Part shown: piece after piece, positions 1-7,351 of the stretch | Layout: each line of letters opens with the position of its first letter | Numbering within the stretch: position 1 is the first letter of the stretch | Assembly: GCA_903929895.1 (NCBI GenBank) | Contig: CAIYWM010000863.1 | Coordinates: forward strand, 1-13,293 | DNA: 13,293 nt | Direction: 5' to 3' | Source: an uncultured Alphaproteobacteria bacterium | Lineage (GTDB): Bacteria; Pseudomonadota; Alphaproteobacteria; Reyranellales; Reyranellaceae | Made by a program: the position numbers and the translations under genes | The notes under the pieces: model-generated | The model's input: only the letters and a program-made list of their open reading frames with translations | What the model was told of the DNA's origin: nothing | Databases searched by the model: none

Positions 1-1245
1 ATGCTGGAGGTCCCTCTGGCATCGATGGCAATGAACGTGCGTCTTCTGCTGTGCATTCTGGGCCTGTTTGCCCTGTCGCTGGCCCCGGCGCGGGCCCAGA
101 TCGCCCCCGTGGCCTCGCCCTCCGGTCCCGTCCCCGCGGGCCCGTATGTCGTGGTCGACGTGGCGACCGGCGAGGCCCTCCTGGACCGCAATGCCGGCAC
201 GCTCTGGTATCCCGCGTCGCTCACCAAGATGATGACGCTCTTCGTTGTCTTCGAGGAGCTGAAGGCCGGACGCCTGACCCTCACCTCGACGCTTCCCTTC
301 TCGGAGAATGCCCGCAAGAAGCCCGCGTCCCATCTTGGCCTCGCGCCGGGGCAGAGCATCACCGTCGAGCAGGGGATCCAGGCGCTGGTCGCCCGCTCGG
401 CCAACGATGTGGCCACGGCCTTCGGCGAGCTCCTGTCCGGCTCGGAGCCTGCCTTCGCCCAGCGTATGACCGACACCGCGCAGCGTCTGGGAATGACCGC
501 CACCACCTTCCGCAATGCCAACGGCTGGCCTGATCCCGGGCAGACCACGACGGCACGCGACATGGCGATGCTTGCCCTGGCCCTGATCAAGGACTTCCCG
601 CAATACTACGGCTACTTCCGCACCAAGGACTTCATGCTGGGCAAGCAGCGGATCGGACCGGGCATCAAGTTCCTCGATCTCTATTCGCCCTACGCCGACG
701 GGCTGAAGACCGGATTCATCTGTGCCTCGGGCTTCAACATCGTGGGCAGCGCGGTACGCGACGGAAGGCGGCTGGTCGCTGTCGCCTTCGGCTTCCGCCG
801 GGCCGACCTGCGCGACGAATTCCTGGTCCGCCTGTTCGACGAGGCCTACGCGCTCAAGACCGGCGGCAATCGCCAGAAGATCTGGCAGCTGCGCAACGGC
901 GAGGGCGGCCCGGTGACGGTGCTGCCCTACGGCGAATGCGGCGGCATCCGCTACGACATGCCGGGCGATGCGGTGTGGCTCGGCACCTTCGGTGACTGGC
1001 GGACGGCGAAGAATGCGTTCGACGCCGGACAGGCCAGGCTGATGTCGATGGGCGTCGCCCACCCGGGCAAGGAGTACATCCTGCCCGTCACGTCCAACCA
1101 GGTGACGAAGCAGGCGGCCATCATTGCCGATCTCCAACCCGAGGCGGCGCAGAGGTTGTGCGCCGACTATCAGGCCCGGAAATCCTTCTGCATCGTGAAG
1201 AAACCTTCGGACTTTTCAGCGCCCTATAGCGGGTTCTGGCGCTGA
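1..1245 (+). CDS. D-alanyl-D-alanine carboxypeptidase (serine, S11 family) with SPOR-like C-terminus
   Basis: Periplasmic penicillin-binding enzyme that removes the terminal D-Ala from peptidoglycan stem peptides. All three active-site motifs of the S11 family are visible: S-L-T-K at residues 73-76 (nucleophile Ser73, Lys76), S-A-N at 133-135 and K-T-G at 236-238. A signal peptide (hydrophobic run about residues 13-29, cleavage near A-R-A-Q) fits best if translation begins at Met11 (nt 31) or Met9 (nt 25). The ATG at nt 1 lies on the window edge, so the true start could be any of these or lie further upstream; GGAGG at nt 6-10 is rather far from nt 25. Residues about 323-408 (V-W-L-G-T-F-G-D-W at the start, a C-A-D-Y...F-C-I-V end) resemble a SPOR peptidoglycan-binding domain, as in other alphaproteobacterial members; this part is inference. 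accD follows after 37 bases with no terminator seen. I am sure of the family, not of the paralogue (dacA, dacC or dacF type). Confidence 0.93.
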   Translation: MLEVPLASMAMNVRLLLCILGLFALSLAPARAQIAPVASPSGPVPAGPYVVVDVATGEALLDRNAGTLWYPASLTKMMTLFVVFEELKAGRLTLTSTLPFSENARKKPASHLGLAPGQSITVEQGIQALVARSANDVATAFGELLSGSEPAFAQRMTDTAQRLGMTATTFRNANGWPDPGQTTTARDMAMLALALIKDFPQYYGYFRTKDFMLGKQRIGPGIKFLDLYSPYADGLKTGFICASGFNIVGSAVRDGRRLVAVAFGFRRADLRDEFLVRLFDEAYALKTGGNRQKIWQLRNGEGGPVTVLPYGECGGIRYDMPGDAVWLGTFGDWRTAKNAFDAGQARLMSMGVAHPGKEYILPVTSNQVTKQAAIIADLQPEAAQRLCADYQARKSFCIVKKPSDFSAPYSGFWR

Positions 1246-1282
1246 CCTTGGCCCATCCCCTCATTCGTGCGATACCGCGCCC

Positions 1283-2173
1283 ATGAACTGGCTGACCAAT
1301 TTCGTCCGCCCCAAGCTGCGTGCGCTGGTCGCCCGCAAGGAAGTGCCGGACAATCTCTGGGTGAAGTGTCCCAAGTGCGAACAGATGCTGTTCACGCGCG
1401 ACTGGGAGGCCAATCAGGAAGTCTGCAGTCACTGCGGCCACCACATGCGGCTGCGTCCGATGAAGCGGCTGCCGTTCCTGTTCGACGAGGGCAAGTACGA
1501 GCTGCATCCGCTGCCGCGGGTCAACGCCGATCCGCTCAAGTTCCGCGATACCAAGCGCTATGACGCGCGCCTGAAGGAGGCCCAGGCCAAGGCCGAGGGC
1601 ACGACCGACGCGCTGGTGGTGGCGAGTGGCCTGATGGGCAGCCGCCTCTCCGTCGTGGCGCTCCTCGACTTCGGCTTCATGGGCGGCTCGATGGGCACCG
1701 CCGTGGGCGAGGGGCTGGTGATGGCCGCCGACCTTGCCGTCGCGCGCGGGGCGCCGCTGATCGTCTTCTCCGCCTCGGGCGGCGCGCGCATGCAGGAAGG
1801 CATCCTCTCGCTGATGCAGCTCACCCGCACCACGATCGCGGTACGCAAGGTCAAGCAGGCGGGCCTGCCCTATATCGTCGTGCTGACCGATCCGACGACC
1901 GGCGGCGTCTCGGCCTCGTTCGCCATGCTGGGCGACGTCCACATCGCCGAGCCCGACGCCATCATCGGTTTCGCCGGCCCGCGCGTCATCCAGGACACGA
2001 TCCGCCAGGAGCTGCCCGAAGGGTTCCAGCGCTCGGAGTATCTGCTGGAGCACGGCATGGTCGATGCCGTCGTGCACCGCCACAAGCTGCGCGAGACGCT
2101 GATCCGCATGGTCTCGCTCTTCATGGATCCGCTCGTCGTCGAAAGCCGCGCTGTCGCGGAGACCGGTCGCTGA
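1283..2173 (+). CDS. accD: Acetyl-CoA carboxylase carboxyltransferase subunit beta
   Basis: Beta subunit of the carboxyltransferase half of acetyl-CoA carboxylase. With AccA (not in this window) it moves the carboxyl group from carboxybiotin to acetyl-CoA, giving malonyl-CoA for fatty acid synthesis in the cytoplasm. The N-terminal zinc ribbon is intact: Cys29, Cys32, Cys48 and Cys51 in a C-x2-C-x15-C-x2-C layout. The crotonase-fold core shows S-G-G-A-R-M-Q-E-G at 165-173, P-T-T-G-G-V-S-A-S-F at 204-213, G-F-A-G-P-R-V-I at 229-236 and L-P-E-G-F-Q at 244-249, all expected in this subunit. The 296-residue length is normal. The ATG gives the standard short N-terminus before the zinc ribbon, although no clear Shine-Dalgarno precedes it. 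It is almost fused to folC, one base apart, which indicates a shared transcript. In many relatives trp genes lie upstream of accD; here a carboxypeptidase gene does. Confidence 0.97.
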   Translation: MNWLTNFVRPKLRALVARKEVPDNLWVKCPKCEQMLFTRDWEANQEVCSHCGHHMRLRPMKRLPFLFDEGKYELHPLPRVNADPLKFRDTKRYDARLKEAQAKAEGTTDALVVASGLMGSRLSVVALLDFGFMGGSMGTAVGEGLVMAADLAVARGAPLIVFSASGGARMQEGILSLMQLTRTTIAVRKVKQAGLPYIVVLTDPTTGGVSASFAMLGDVHIAEPDAIIGFAGPRVIQDTIRQELPEGFQRSEYLLEHGMVDAVVHRHKLRETLIRMVSLFMDPLVVESRAVAETGR

Positions 2174-2174
2174 C

Positions 2175-3473
2175 GTGACCGCGAACGATCCGATCGTTCA
2201 ACGCCTGATGAGCCACCATCCGAGGGTCATCACCCTCGGGCTGGAGCGCATCGAGCGGCTGCTCCTGCGGCTGGGATCGCCGGAACGGAAACTGCCGCCG
2301 CTGATCCATGTCGCCGGCACCAATGGCAAAGGCTCGCTGGTCGCCTATCTGCGCGCCATCGCCGAAGCCGCCGGCTATCGCGTGCACGTCTACACCTCGC
2401 CGCACCTCGTGCGCTTCAACGAGCGTATCCGCATCGCCGGCCGCCTGATCGACGATCATGAGCTCGACGAAACGCTGACCGAGTGCGAGGAGGCGAACGG
2501 CGATACGCCGATCTCTTTCTTCGACATCACCACCGCGCTGGCCTTTCTGGCCTTTTCTCGCGTGCCGGCTGACCTCGGCATTATCGAGGTCGGCATGGGC
2601 GGGCGCTTCGACAGCACCAACGTGATCGAGCCGGCTTTGTCGGCCATCACGCCGGTCGGCTACGACCATACGGGCTTCCTCGGCGACAAGCTCGAAGGCA
2701 TCGCCTGGGAGAAGGCCGGTATCATCAAGCGCGCGACACCGGCGGTGATCGGTCGTCAGCGCGACGTCAGCATGCAGGTGATTGAGACCGAGGCGGCGAA
2801 GCTCGCGGCGCCGCTGTTCCGGATGGGGCGCGAGTGGCAAGTGATGCCGAAGGACTCGGGCTTTCGCTACGAAAGCGACCTCCTGACGCTCGACCTGCCC
2901 AACCCGGCGCTGGTGGGGGCGCATCAGATCGACAATGCCGCGACCGCCGTGGCCTGCATCGAGCGTCTGCGGGCGGCGCGCTTCGACATGGATGATACCG
3001 CGATCCGCAAGGGACTCGCCTCCGTCGAATGGCCGGCGCGGCTGCAGCGTCTCACGAAAGGGCCGCTCCCGGGCTCGTTGCCCTCCGGATGCGAACTCTG
3101 GCTCGACGGCGGCCACAACGAGGATTGCGGCATCGTGCTGGGCCGCATGGCGGCGGAGTGGGCGAAGGAGCCGGCGGCGCTGCCGCTCTATCTCGTCTTC
3201 GCCATGCAGACGACCAAGGACGCGTCGGGCTTCCTGCGGCCGCTGGCACGCTATGCCACGGCAGCGCGGGCGGTGCCGTTCCCCGAAGGTCATGCCGCCT
3301 ATACGCCGCAGGAAGCCTGCACACGGGCGGCCGATGTCGGGCTCGATTGCACGCCCGCAAACGACATCGGCGCGGCGCTGGAGGACCTGTTGGCCACCCA
3401 GCCCGCGCCGATGCGCATTCTCATCTGCGGCTCTCTCTACCTCGCGGGCGAGATCCTCGTCCGCAACGCCTGA
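2175..3473 (+). CDS. folC: Bifunctional folylpolyglutamate synthase / dihydrofolate synthase
   Basis: Mur-ligase-family ATPase that joins L-glutamate to dihydropteroate, giving dihydrofolate, and then extends the gamma-glutamyl tail of folates. Visible motifs in order: ATP-binding loop G-T-N-G-K-G-S at residues 48-54; S-P-H-L-V-R-F-N-E-R-I at 75-85; E-V-G-M-G-G-R-F-D-S-T-N at 138-149; D-H at 164-165 and E-K-A-G-I-I-K at 179-185; G-A-H-Q with a following Asn at 248-254; and the C-terminal domain signature D-G-G-H-N at 311-315 (most relatives have D-G-A-H-N). The length of 432 residues is typical. The start is GTG, one base after the accD stop (TGA-C-GTG). A GGAG lies 13 bases upstream, rather far, so translation may depend on ribosomes finishing accD. 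The next ATG (codon 12) has no Shine-Dalgarno and would trim the usual N-terminal helix. Whether both activities are present cannot be read from the sequence. Confidence 0.95.
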   Translation: MTANDPIVQRLMSHHPRVITLGLERIERLLLRLGSPERKLPPLIHVAGTNGKGSLVAYLRAIAEAAGYRVHVYTSPHLVRFNERIRIAGRLIDDHELDETLTECEEANGDTPISFFDITTALAFLAFSRVPADLGIIEVGMGGRFDSTNVIEPALSAITPVGYDHTGFLGDKLEGIAWEKAGIIKRATPAVIGRQRDVSMQVIETEAAKLAAPLFRMGREWQVMPKDSGFRYESDLLTLDLPNPALVGAHQIDNAATAVACIERLRAARFDMDDTAIRKGLASVEWPARLQRLTKGPLPGSLPSGCELWLDGGHNEDCGIVLGRMAAEWAKEPAALPLYLVFAMQTTKDASGFLRPLARYATAARAVPFPEGHAAYTPQEACTRAADVGLDCTPANDIGAALEDLLATQPAPMRILICGSLYLAGEILVRNA

Positions 3474-3485
3474 ACCGCAACCGGA

Positions 3486-3803
3486 TCAAACGACGGTGTT
3501 GATCCAGCTCACCAGCTTCTGCTTCGGCTCGGCGCCGATCTTGGTCGCTGCGACCTGACCGTTCTTGAACAGCAGGAGAGTCGGGATCGACCGCACGCCG
3601 TAGCGCGTCGGCGCCATCGGATTCTCGTCGATGTTGATCTTCACGACCTTGAGCTTGCCGTCCATCTCCTTGGAGATGTCCTCGAGTGAGGGGCCGATCA
3701 TGCGGCAGGGGCCGCACCACTCGGCCCAGAAGTCGACGAGGACGGGCGTGTCGGACTTCAGGACTTCCTCTTCGAAGGAGGCATCGGTTGCTTTAACGGT
3801 CAT
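3486..3803 (-). CDS. trxA: Thioredoxin
   Basis: Small cytoplasmic disulfide reductase that passes electrons from thioredoxin reductase to ribonucleotide reductase and other targets. The 105-residue product has the classic active site W-C-G-P-C at 29-33 (Cys30, Cys33), the buried acid Asp24 in V-D-F-W, and the cis-proline loop S-I-P-T at 72-75 (Pro74). The frame stays open upstream to 3893, but the ATG at 3803 is the real start: it gives the standard thioredoxin N-terminus and is preceded by the strong Shine-Dalgarno GGGAGA. The extra upstream 30 codons have no thioredoxin character and would just overlap the end of addA. It lies 86 bases downstream of addA on the same strand and converges on folC with 12 bases between stop codons. 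A downstream position after addA is, from memory, common in alphaproteobacteria. Confidence 0.97.
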   Translation of the reverse strand: MTVKATDASFEEEVLKSDTPVLVDFWAEWCGPCRMIGPSLEDISKEMDGKLKVVKINIDENPMAPTRYGVRSIPTLLLFKNGQVAATKIGAEPKQKLVSWINTVV

Positions 3804-3809
3804 TGCGGG

Positions 3810-3816
3810 TTCTCCC
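3810..3816 (-). promoter_or_regulatory. Ribosome binding site of trxA
   Basis: Reading on the minus strand, GGGAGAA ends six bases before the ATG at 3803. It is a good match to the anti-Shine-Dalgarno complement at normal spacing, and it decides the trxA start against the longer open frame that begins at 3893. Confidence 0.75.
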
Positions 3817-3829
3817 AAAAATACTACAG

Positions 3830-3848
3830 GCCGGTCGAGGGGACCGGC
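3830..3848 (-). terminator. Hairpin between addA and trxA, possible weak terminator
   Basis: Perfect 7-base arms (GCCGGTC / GACCGGC) around a 5-base loop, starting about 40 bases after the addA stop. On the minus strand the stem is followed by CTGTAG and then ATTTTT, so a T-run is present but begins several bases too late for a textbook intrinsic terminator. It may reduce readthrough into trxA or simply be a structured leader of trxA. I see no convincing -35/-10 pair in this gap, although a trxA promoter could lie here or inside the end of addA. Confidence 0.3.
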
Positions 3849-3889
3849 GCCGCCCTTGGCCCAGAAGCTAGGAACGCACGCCCCCCGAG

Positions 3890-6800
3890 TCAAGATGCGG
3901 CGGCATAAGGCATTGATTTGTCTAAGGTTTCTGCGGCGATCTCCATGAGGCGGGGGGCAGCGGTCCAGAGGAGGAAGGCCCTCACCGTCCGGCCGGGGTA
4001 GATCCGCTGCAGCAGGGCGCGATACAGCGCGAGCTGGCGGCGATAGGCCAGTGCCACGCCTTCGGCCGAGTCCGGTGGCGGGCGGTTGGTCTTGTAGTCG
4101 ACGATCAGGACTTCGGTGTCCGACACGGCCAGACGGTCGACCTGGCCGCTCACCGTGAAGGTGCCGCGCGGCGTCTGCAGGGTGCCGATCAACGGCACCT
4201 CCGCGCGCGACCCCGGAGCGAACAGGGCGGCGTGGGCCGGTGCCTCGGTGACGGTGAGCGCTTCGTCGGCCCAGTGCTCGACGTCCTCCGAGGCGAGCCC
4301 GTGCGCGGGTTGCGCGAGGAAGCGGCGCGCGGCGGCGGCACGCTCCGCAGCGGGCAGCCCGGGAAGATGGCGCAGCAGATCATGCAGCAGCAGGCCTCGC
4401 TGCCAGCGCCTGGGATCGTCGGCGAGCAGAGGGCTGTAGGCCCGGGGTGCGGCAGCGGTCTCGTCGGGAAGGGGCTGCGACGGGGCAAGCGGTGTCGGAG
4501 GGTCGGGCTCGCCCGGCGCCGGCTCGGCCCACCAGGGAGGCCGGGGCGCCTCGTCAGCGATCGGTAGCTCCGGCTGCTCGGCTTCGATGATATTGCCTTC
4601 GTTCGCCAGCTCGTAGCCCTCGCCCGACCAGCCCTCGGTCGGGAGAAGCGAGGCGAAGTCGAATTTCCTTGCGACGGCGCGGACGCGGGGTGGGCCGTCG
4701 TCCGGCATGTCGGCCTCGGCGCCAGCGCGCAGGCCGGCTTCGATCCGCTCATACCAGCAGCCTCGATCGGCTTTACGGGTCCCGGTCCAGCCGCCGACAT
4801 AGAGTCGGTCCTCGGCGCGCGTCATGGCGACGTAGAGGAGCCGGTTCTGCTCCTCCAGGGCGCGACCGTGGATCTCGCTCCGCCAGCTGCGTGCCGCCTC
4901 GTTGGCGTCGTCGGTGCGCGGCAGCCAGAGCCGGGCTTCGTCGTCGGTCCCGGCGAGCAGCCGCTCGCGGTTCTGAGGGACCCGGGTCGTGTCGGGCAGG
5001 TAGACGATCGGCGCCTGCAGCCCCTTCGAGGCGTGCACGGTCAGGATGCGCAACTCGCGCCGCCGGTTCTGGTCGAGGTCGCGTTTGATCTCGCCTCCGC
5101 CGGTTTCGAACCAGCGCAGGAAGCCCTGCAGCGAGCCGCCCTCGATGCCCTGGTACTGCAGCGCGCGCGCCAGCAGCTCATCGATCGGATCGGAGGCTTC
5201 GCGGCCGAGCCGCTCGAGCAATCGGCGACGGCCACCTTCCGGCCCGAGCACGCGGGCAAAGAAATCGAAGGGCGTGTCGTAGTCGGCGCGCTTCAGCCAT
5301 TCGGCCAGCGTCGCGTGAGCCGCGGCATACGGCGCCTCGCCCGCGCGCTCGCGCAGGGCACGCCACAGATGGCCGGTGCGCTTCCACGCCAGAGTGAAGA
5401 GCTGGTCCTCGTCGAGGCCGACCAACGGCGACTTCAGCAACGCCGCGAGATTGAGATCGTCCTGCGGCAGCAGGGCGAAGCGCGCCATCGCCAGCAGGTC
5501 CTGGATCGCGAGTTCCTGGCCGAGGTTCAGCCGGTCGACGCCCGCGACCTCGACACCCTCGCGCTTCAGCGCCCGCACCAGTGCATTTACAAACTCGTTG
5601 CGCCGCCGCACCAGCACCATGAAGTGGCCGGCGTGCAGCTTCTCGCCACCGCGCGCGCGCCGCTCCGTGGCAATCAGGTGCTTGGCGTGCGCGGCGATCA
5701 ATCGTGCCAGCCGTTCGTGCGGCAGCCCCTGCGCCGCGCCGCTCCCCATGTTTTCGACGTCCGCAGTGTCGACCTCGTCCTCGCTGCCGACGACCAGAGG
5801 CCAGAGCTCGACCCGTCCCGGTTCGTTCTTGCGGCTGGCCAGGTGCCGGACTGTGCCGGGCTCGCCGACGCCGCGCGCAGCTTCGGATTCGCCGAACACC
5901 CAGTCGACCGCGTCGAGCACGGCTGGTGTCGAGCGGAACGAGACGTTGAGGCCCACCGGCACGAACATCCGGTCGGCGATGCGGCTGCGCTCGTCGAACC
6001 AGCGGCGCATCTCTTCGAGCTTGCGCGGATCGGCACGCTGAAATCCGAAGATCGACTGCTTGGTGTCGCCGACCGCGAAGATGGTCCGGCTGCTGCCGAC
6101 CGCACCCTCGCCCACGAAGAATTCCTCGGTGAGCCGCCGGATCACTTCCCATTGGTCGGGATTGGTGTCCTGCGCTTCGTCGACCAGCACGTGATCGAGG
6201 CCGCCATCGAGCTTGAAGAGCACCCAGGCAGCGCTTTCAGCGGTCTCCAGCAGGCGGCGCGTCGCCACGATCAGATCGTCGTAGTCGAGCACGGCGCGGC
6301 GGCGCTTGGCGCGCGTGTAGCGGTCGGCGACATCGAGACCGAGCCGGAGCAGTGCCAAGGTCAATTCGACGAGGGCCTGACCGCGCGCGCATTCGAGACG
6401 CTCAGCCTCGGCCTGGAGACTCTCGACGATGCCGGGCAAGCGCTTCTGTGCTGCCTTGGTCGCGAGTGTCTTGCGCACCTGGCCCTTGTCGGTGAAGAAC
6501 ACGCTTCGATAGGCGGGACTGAGGTCGTCACGCCCATCGTCCAGCCAGCTGGCGATCTTTTCGCCATTGGGCCCATCTGTCTTGCCGCCGGCTTCGATCA
6601 GGGCCCGGGCTGCCTCGCGCAGCGCGGCTTCGTCGAGTGCCGCCGCGCCCTCGCATTTCAGTTGCCGGCGGAGCTGCGCGCCCAGCTTCGCGAGACCGGC
6701 CTCGTCGGCGACATGGGCCAGCAGCCAGGCGCGTTCGCCGAGCAGCCGCGTCATCAGTTCCGCATACTCAGCGATCGAGACCTTGCCGGCGACGGAAGCC

Positions 6801-7351
6801 AGCGCGGCGGCCAGCGCTGGCGGCGCGTCGTTGCGCGCCAGGGCTTCCAGCTGCTCGTCCTGCACGCGGCGCAGGATCGTTTGCGCCTCGGCCTCGTCGA
6901 GGATCTCGAAACCCGGGGCGACGCCCGCCTCCAGCGGGAAGCGTTTCAGCAGCGCCTGGCAGAAGGCATGGATCGTGAGGATGTTGATGCCGCCCGGCGC
7001 ATCGAGCACGCGGGCGAACAGGCGGCGTGCCACGACGCGCTGTGCTGGATCCGGCGCCCGGTCGATCAGTTTGGCGATGCCGGCGTCGAGCGTCGCTTCA
7101 TCGGCCAGCGCCCAGCGGCCGAGCTGATGGGCGAGGCGGTTGCGCATCTCGGCGGCTGCCGCTTTGGTAAAGGTGAGACAGAGGATGCGCTCGGGTTTGA
7201 CGCCTTCGAGCAGCAGCCGAGTCACGCGGTCGGTGAGGACCTTCGTCTTGCCGGTGCCGGCATTGGCCACGACCCAGGCGGAATGATCGGGCGTGGTGGC
7301 GCTCCGTTGCGCCTCGGTCGCCAGGGCGATGGCGTCGAGCACGTCGCTCAT
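3890..7351 (-). CDS. addA: Double-strand break repair helicase-nuclease AddA (alphaproteobacterial type)
   Basis: UvrD/RecB-like 3'-5' helicase with a C-terminal nuclease. Together with AddB it unwinds and trims broken DNA ends and loads RecA. Counting from ATG 7351 (1153 residues): Walker A A-G-T-G-K-T at 31-36, motif Ia T-F-T-K-A at 60-64, Walker B D-E-A-Q-D at 391-395, motif [13 protein letters not shown] at 428-437, motif IV S-F-R-S-T at 471-475, motif V V-H-A-S-K-G-L at 772-778 and motif VI Y-V-A-M-T-R-A at 840-846. A proline/acid-rich linker (about 920-975) leads to a RecB-type nuclease with His990, Asp1072 in G-Q-V-D-R, Asp1085 and Lys1087 in V-D-Y-K-T, and Gln1106 in Q-L-A-L-Y. All key residues are present, so both helicase and nuclease should work. 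An in-frame start nine codons earlier (7378) exists, but ATG 7351 overlaps the addB stop as ATGA and has a GGGAGG nine bases upstream, so I prefer it. Confidence 0.97.
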   Translation of the reverse strand: MSDVLDAIALATEAQRSATTPDHSAWVVANAGTGKTKVLTDRVTRLLLEGVKPERILCLTFTKAAAAEMRNRLAHQLGRWALADEATLDAGIAKLIDRAPDPAQRVVARRLFARVLDAPGGINILTIHAFCQALLKRFPLEAGVAPGFEILDEAEAQTILRRVQDEQLEALARNDAPPALAAALASVAGKVSIAEYAELMTRLLGERAWLLAHVADEAGLAKLGAQLRRQLKCEGAAALDEAALREAARALIEAGGKTDGPNGEKIASWLDDGRDDLSPAYRSVFFTDKGQVRKTLATKAAQKRLPGIVESLQAEAERLECARGQALVELTLALLRLGLDVADRYTRAKRRRAVLDYDDLIVATRRLLETAESAAWVLFKLDGGLDHVLVDEAQDTNPDQWEVIRRLTEEFFVGEGAVGSSRTIFAVGDTKQSIFGFQRADPRKLEEMRRWFDERSRIADRMFVPVGLNVSFRSTPAVLDAVDWVFGESEAARGVGEPGTVRHLASRKNEPGRVELWPLVVGSEDEVDTADVENMGSGAAQGLPHERLARLIAAHAKHLIATERRARGGEKLHAGHFMVLVRRRNEFVNALVRALKREGVEVAGVDRLNLGQELAIQDLLAMARFALLPQDDLNLAALLKSPLVGLDEDQLFTLAWKRTGHLWRALRERAGEAPYAAAHATLAEWLKRADYDTPFDFFARVLGPEGGRRRLLERLGREASDPIDELLARALQYQGIEGGSLQGFLRWFETGGGEIKRDLDQNRRRELRILTVHASKGLQAPIVYLPDTTRVPQNRERLLAGTDDEARLWLPRTDDANEAARSWRSEIHGRALEEQNRLLYVAMTRAEDRLYVGGWTGTRKADRGCWYERIEAGLRAGAEADMPDDGPPRVRAVARKFDFASLLPTEGWSGEGYELANEGNIIEAEQPELPIADEAPRPPWWAEPAPGEPDPPTPLAPSQPLPDETAAAPRAYSPLLADDPRRWQRGLLLHDLLRHLPGLPAAERAAAARRFLAQPAHGLASEDVEHWADEALTVTEAPAHAALFAPGSRAEVPLIGTLQTPRGTFTVSGQVDRLAVSDTEVLIVDYKTNRPPPDSAEGVALAYRRQLALYRALLQRIYPGRTVRAFLLWTAAPRLMEIAAETLDKSMPYAAAS

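Noticed and set aside
1121..2083. 320-codon open frame on the minus strand opposite accD
   Set aside because: In phase antisense shadow of accD crossing into the carboxypeptidase gene; no domain and no ribosome binding context.
2121..3293. 390-codon open frame on the minus strand opposite folC
   Set aside because: In phase antisense shadow of folC. The composition is rich in Arg, His and Asp as expected for such shadows, and it overlaps the end of accD.
3804..3893. Upstream extension of thioredoxin by 30 codons
   Set aside because: The frame is open, but the extra residues do not resemble thioredoxin, they overlap the addA stop, and the ribosome binding site points to ATG 3803.
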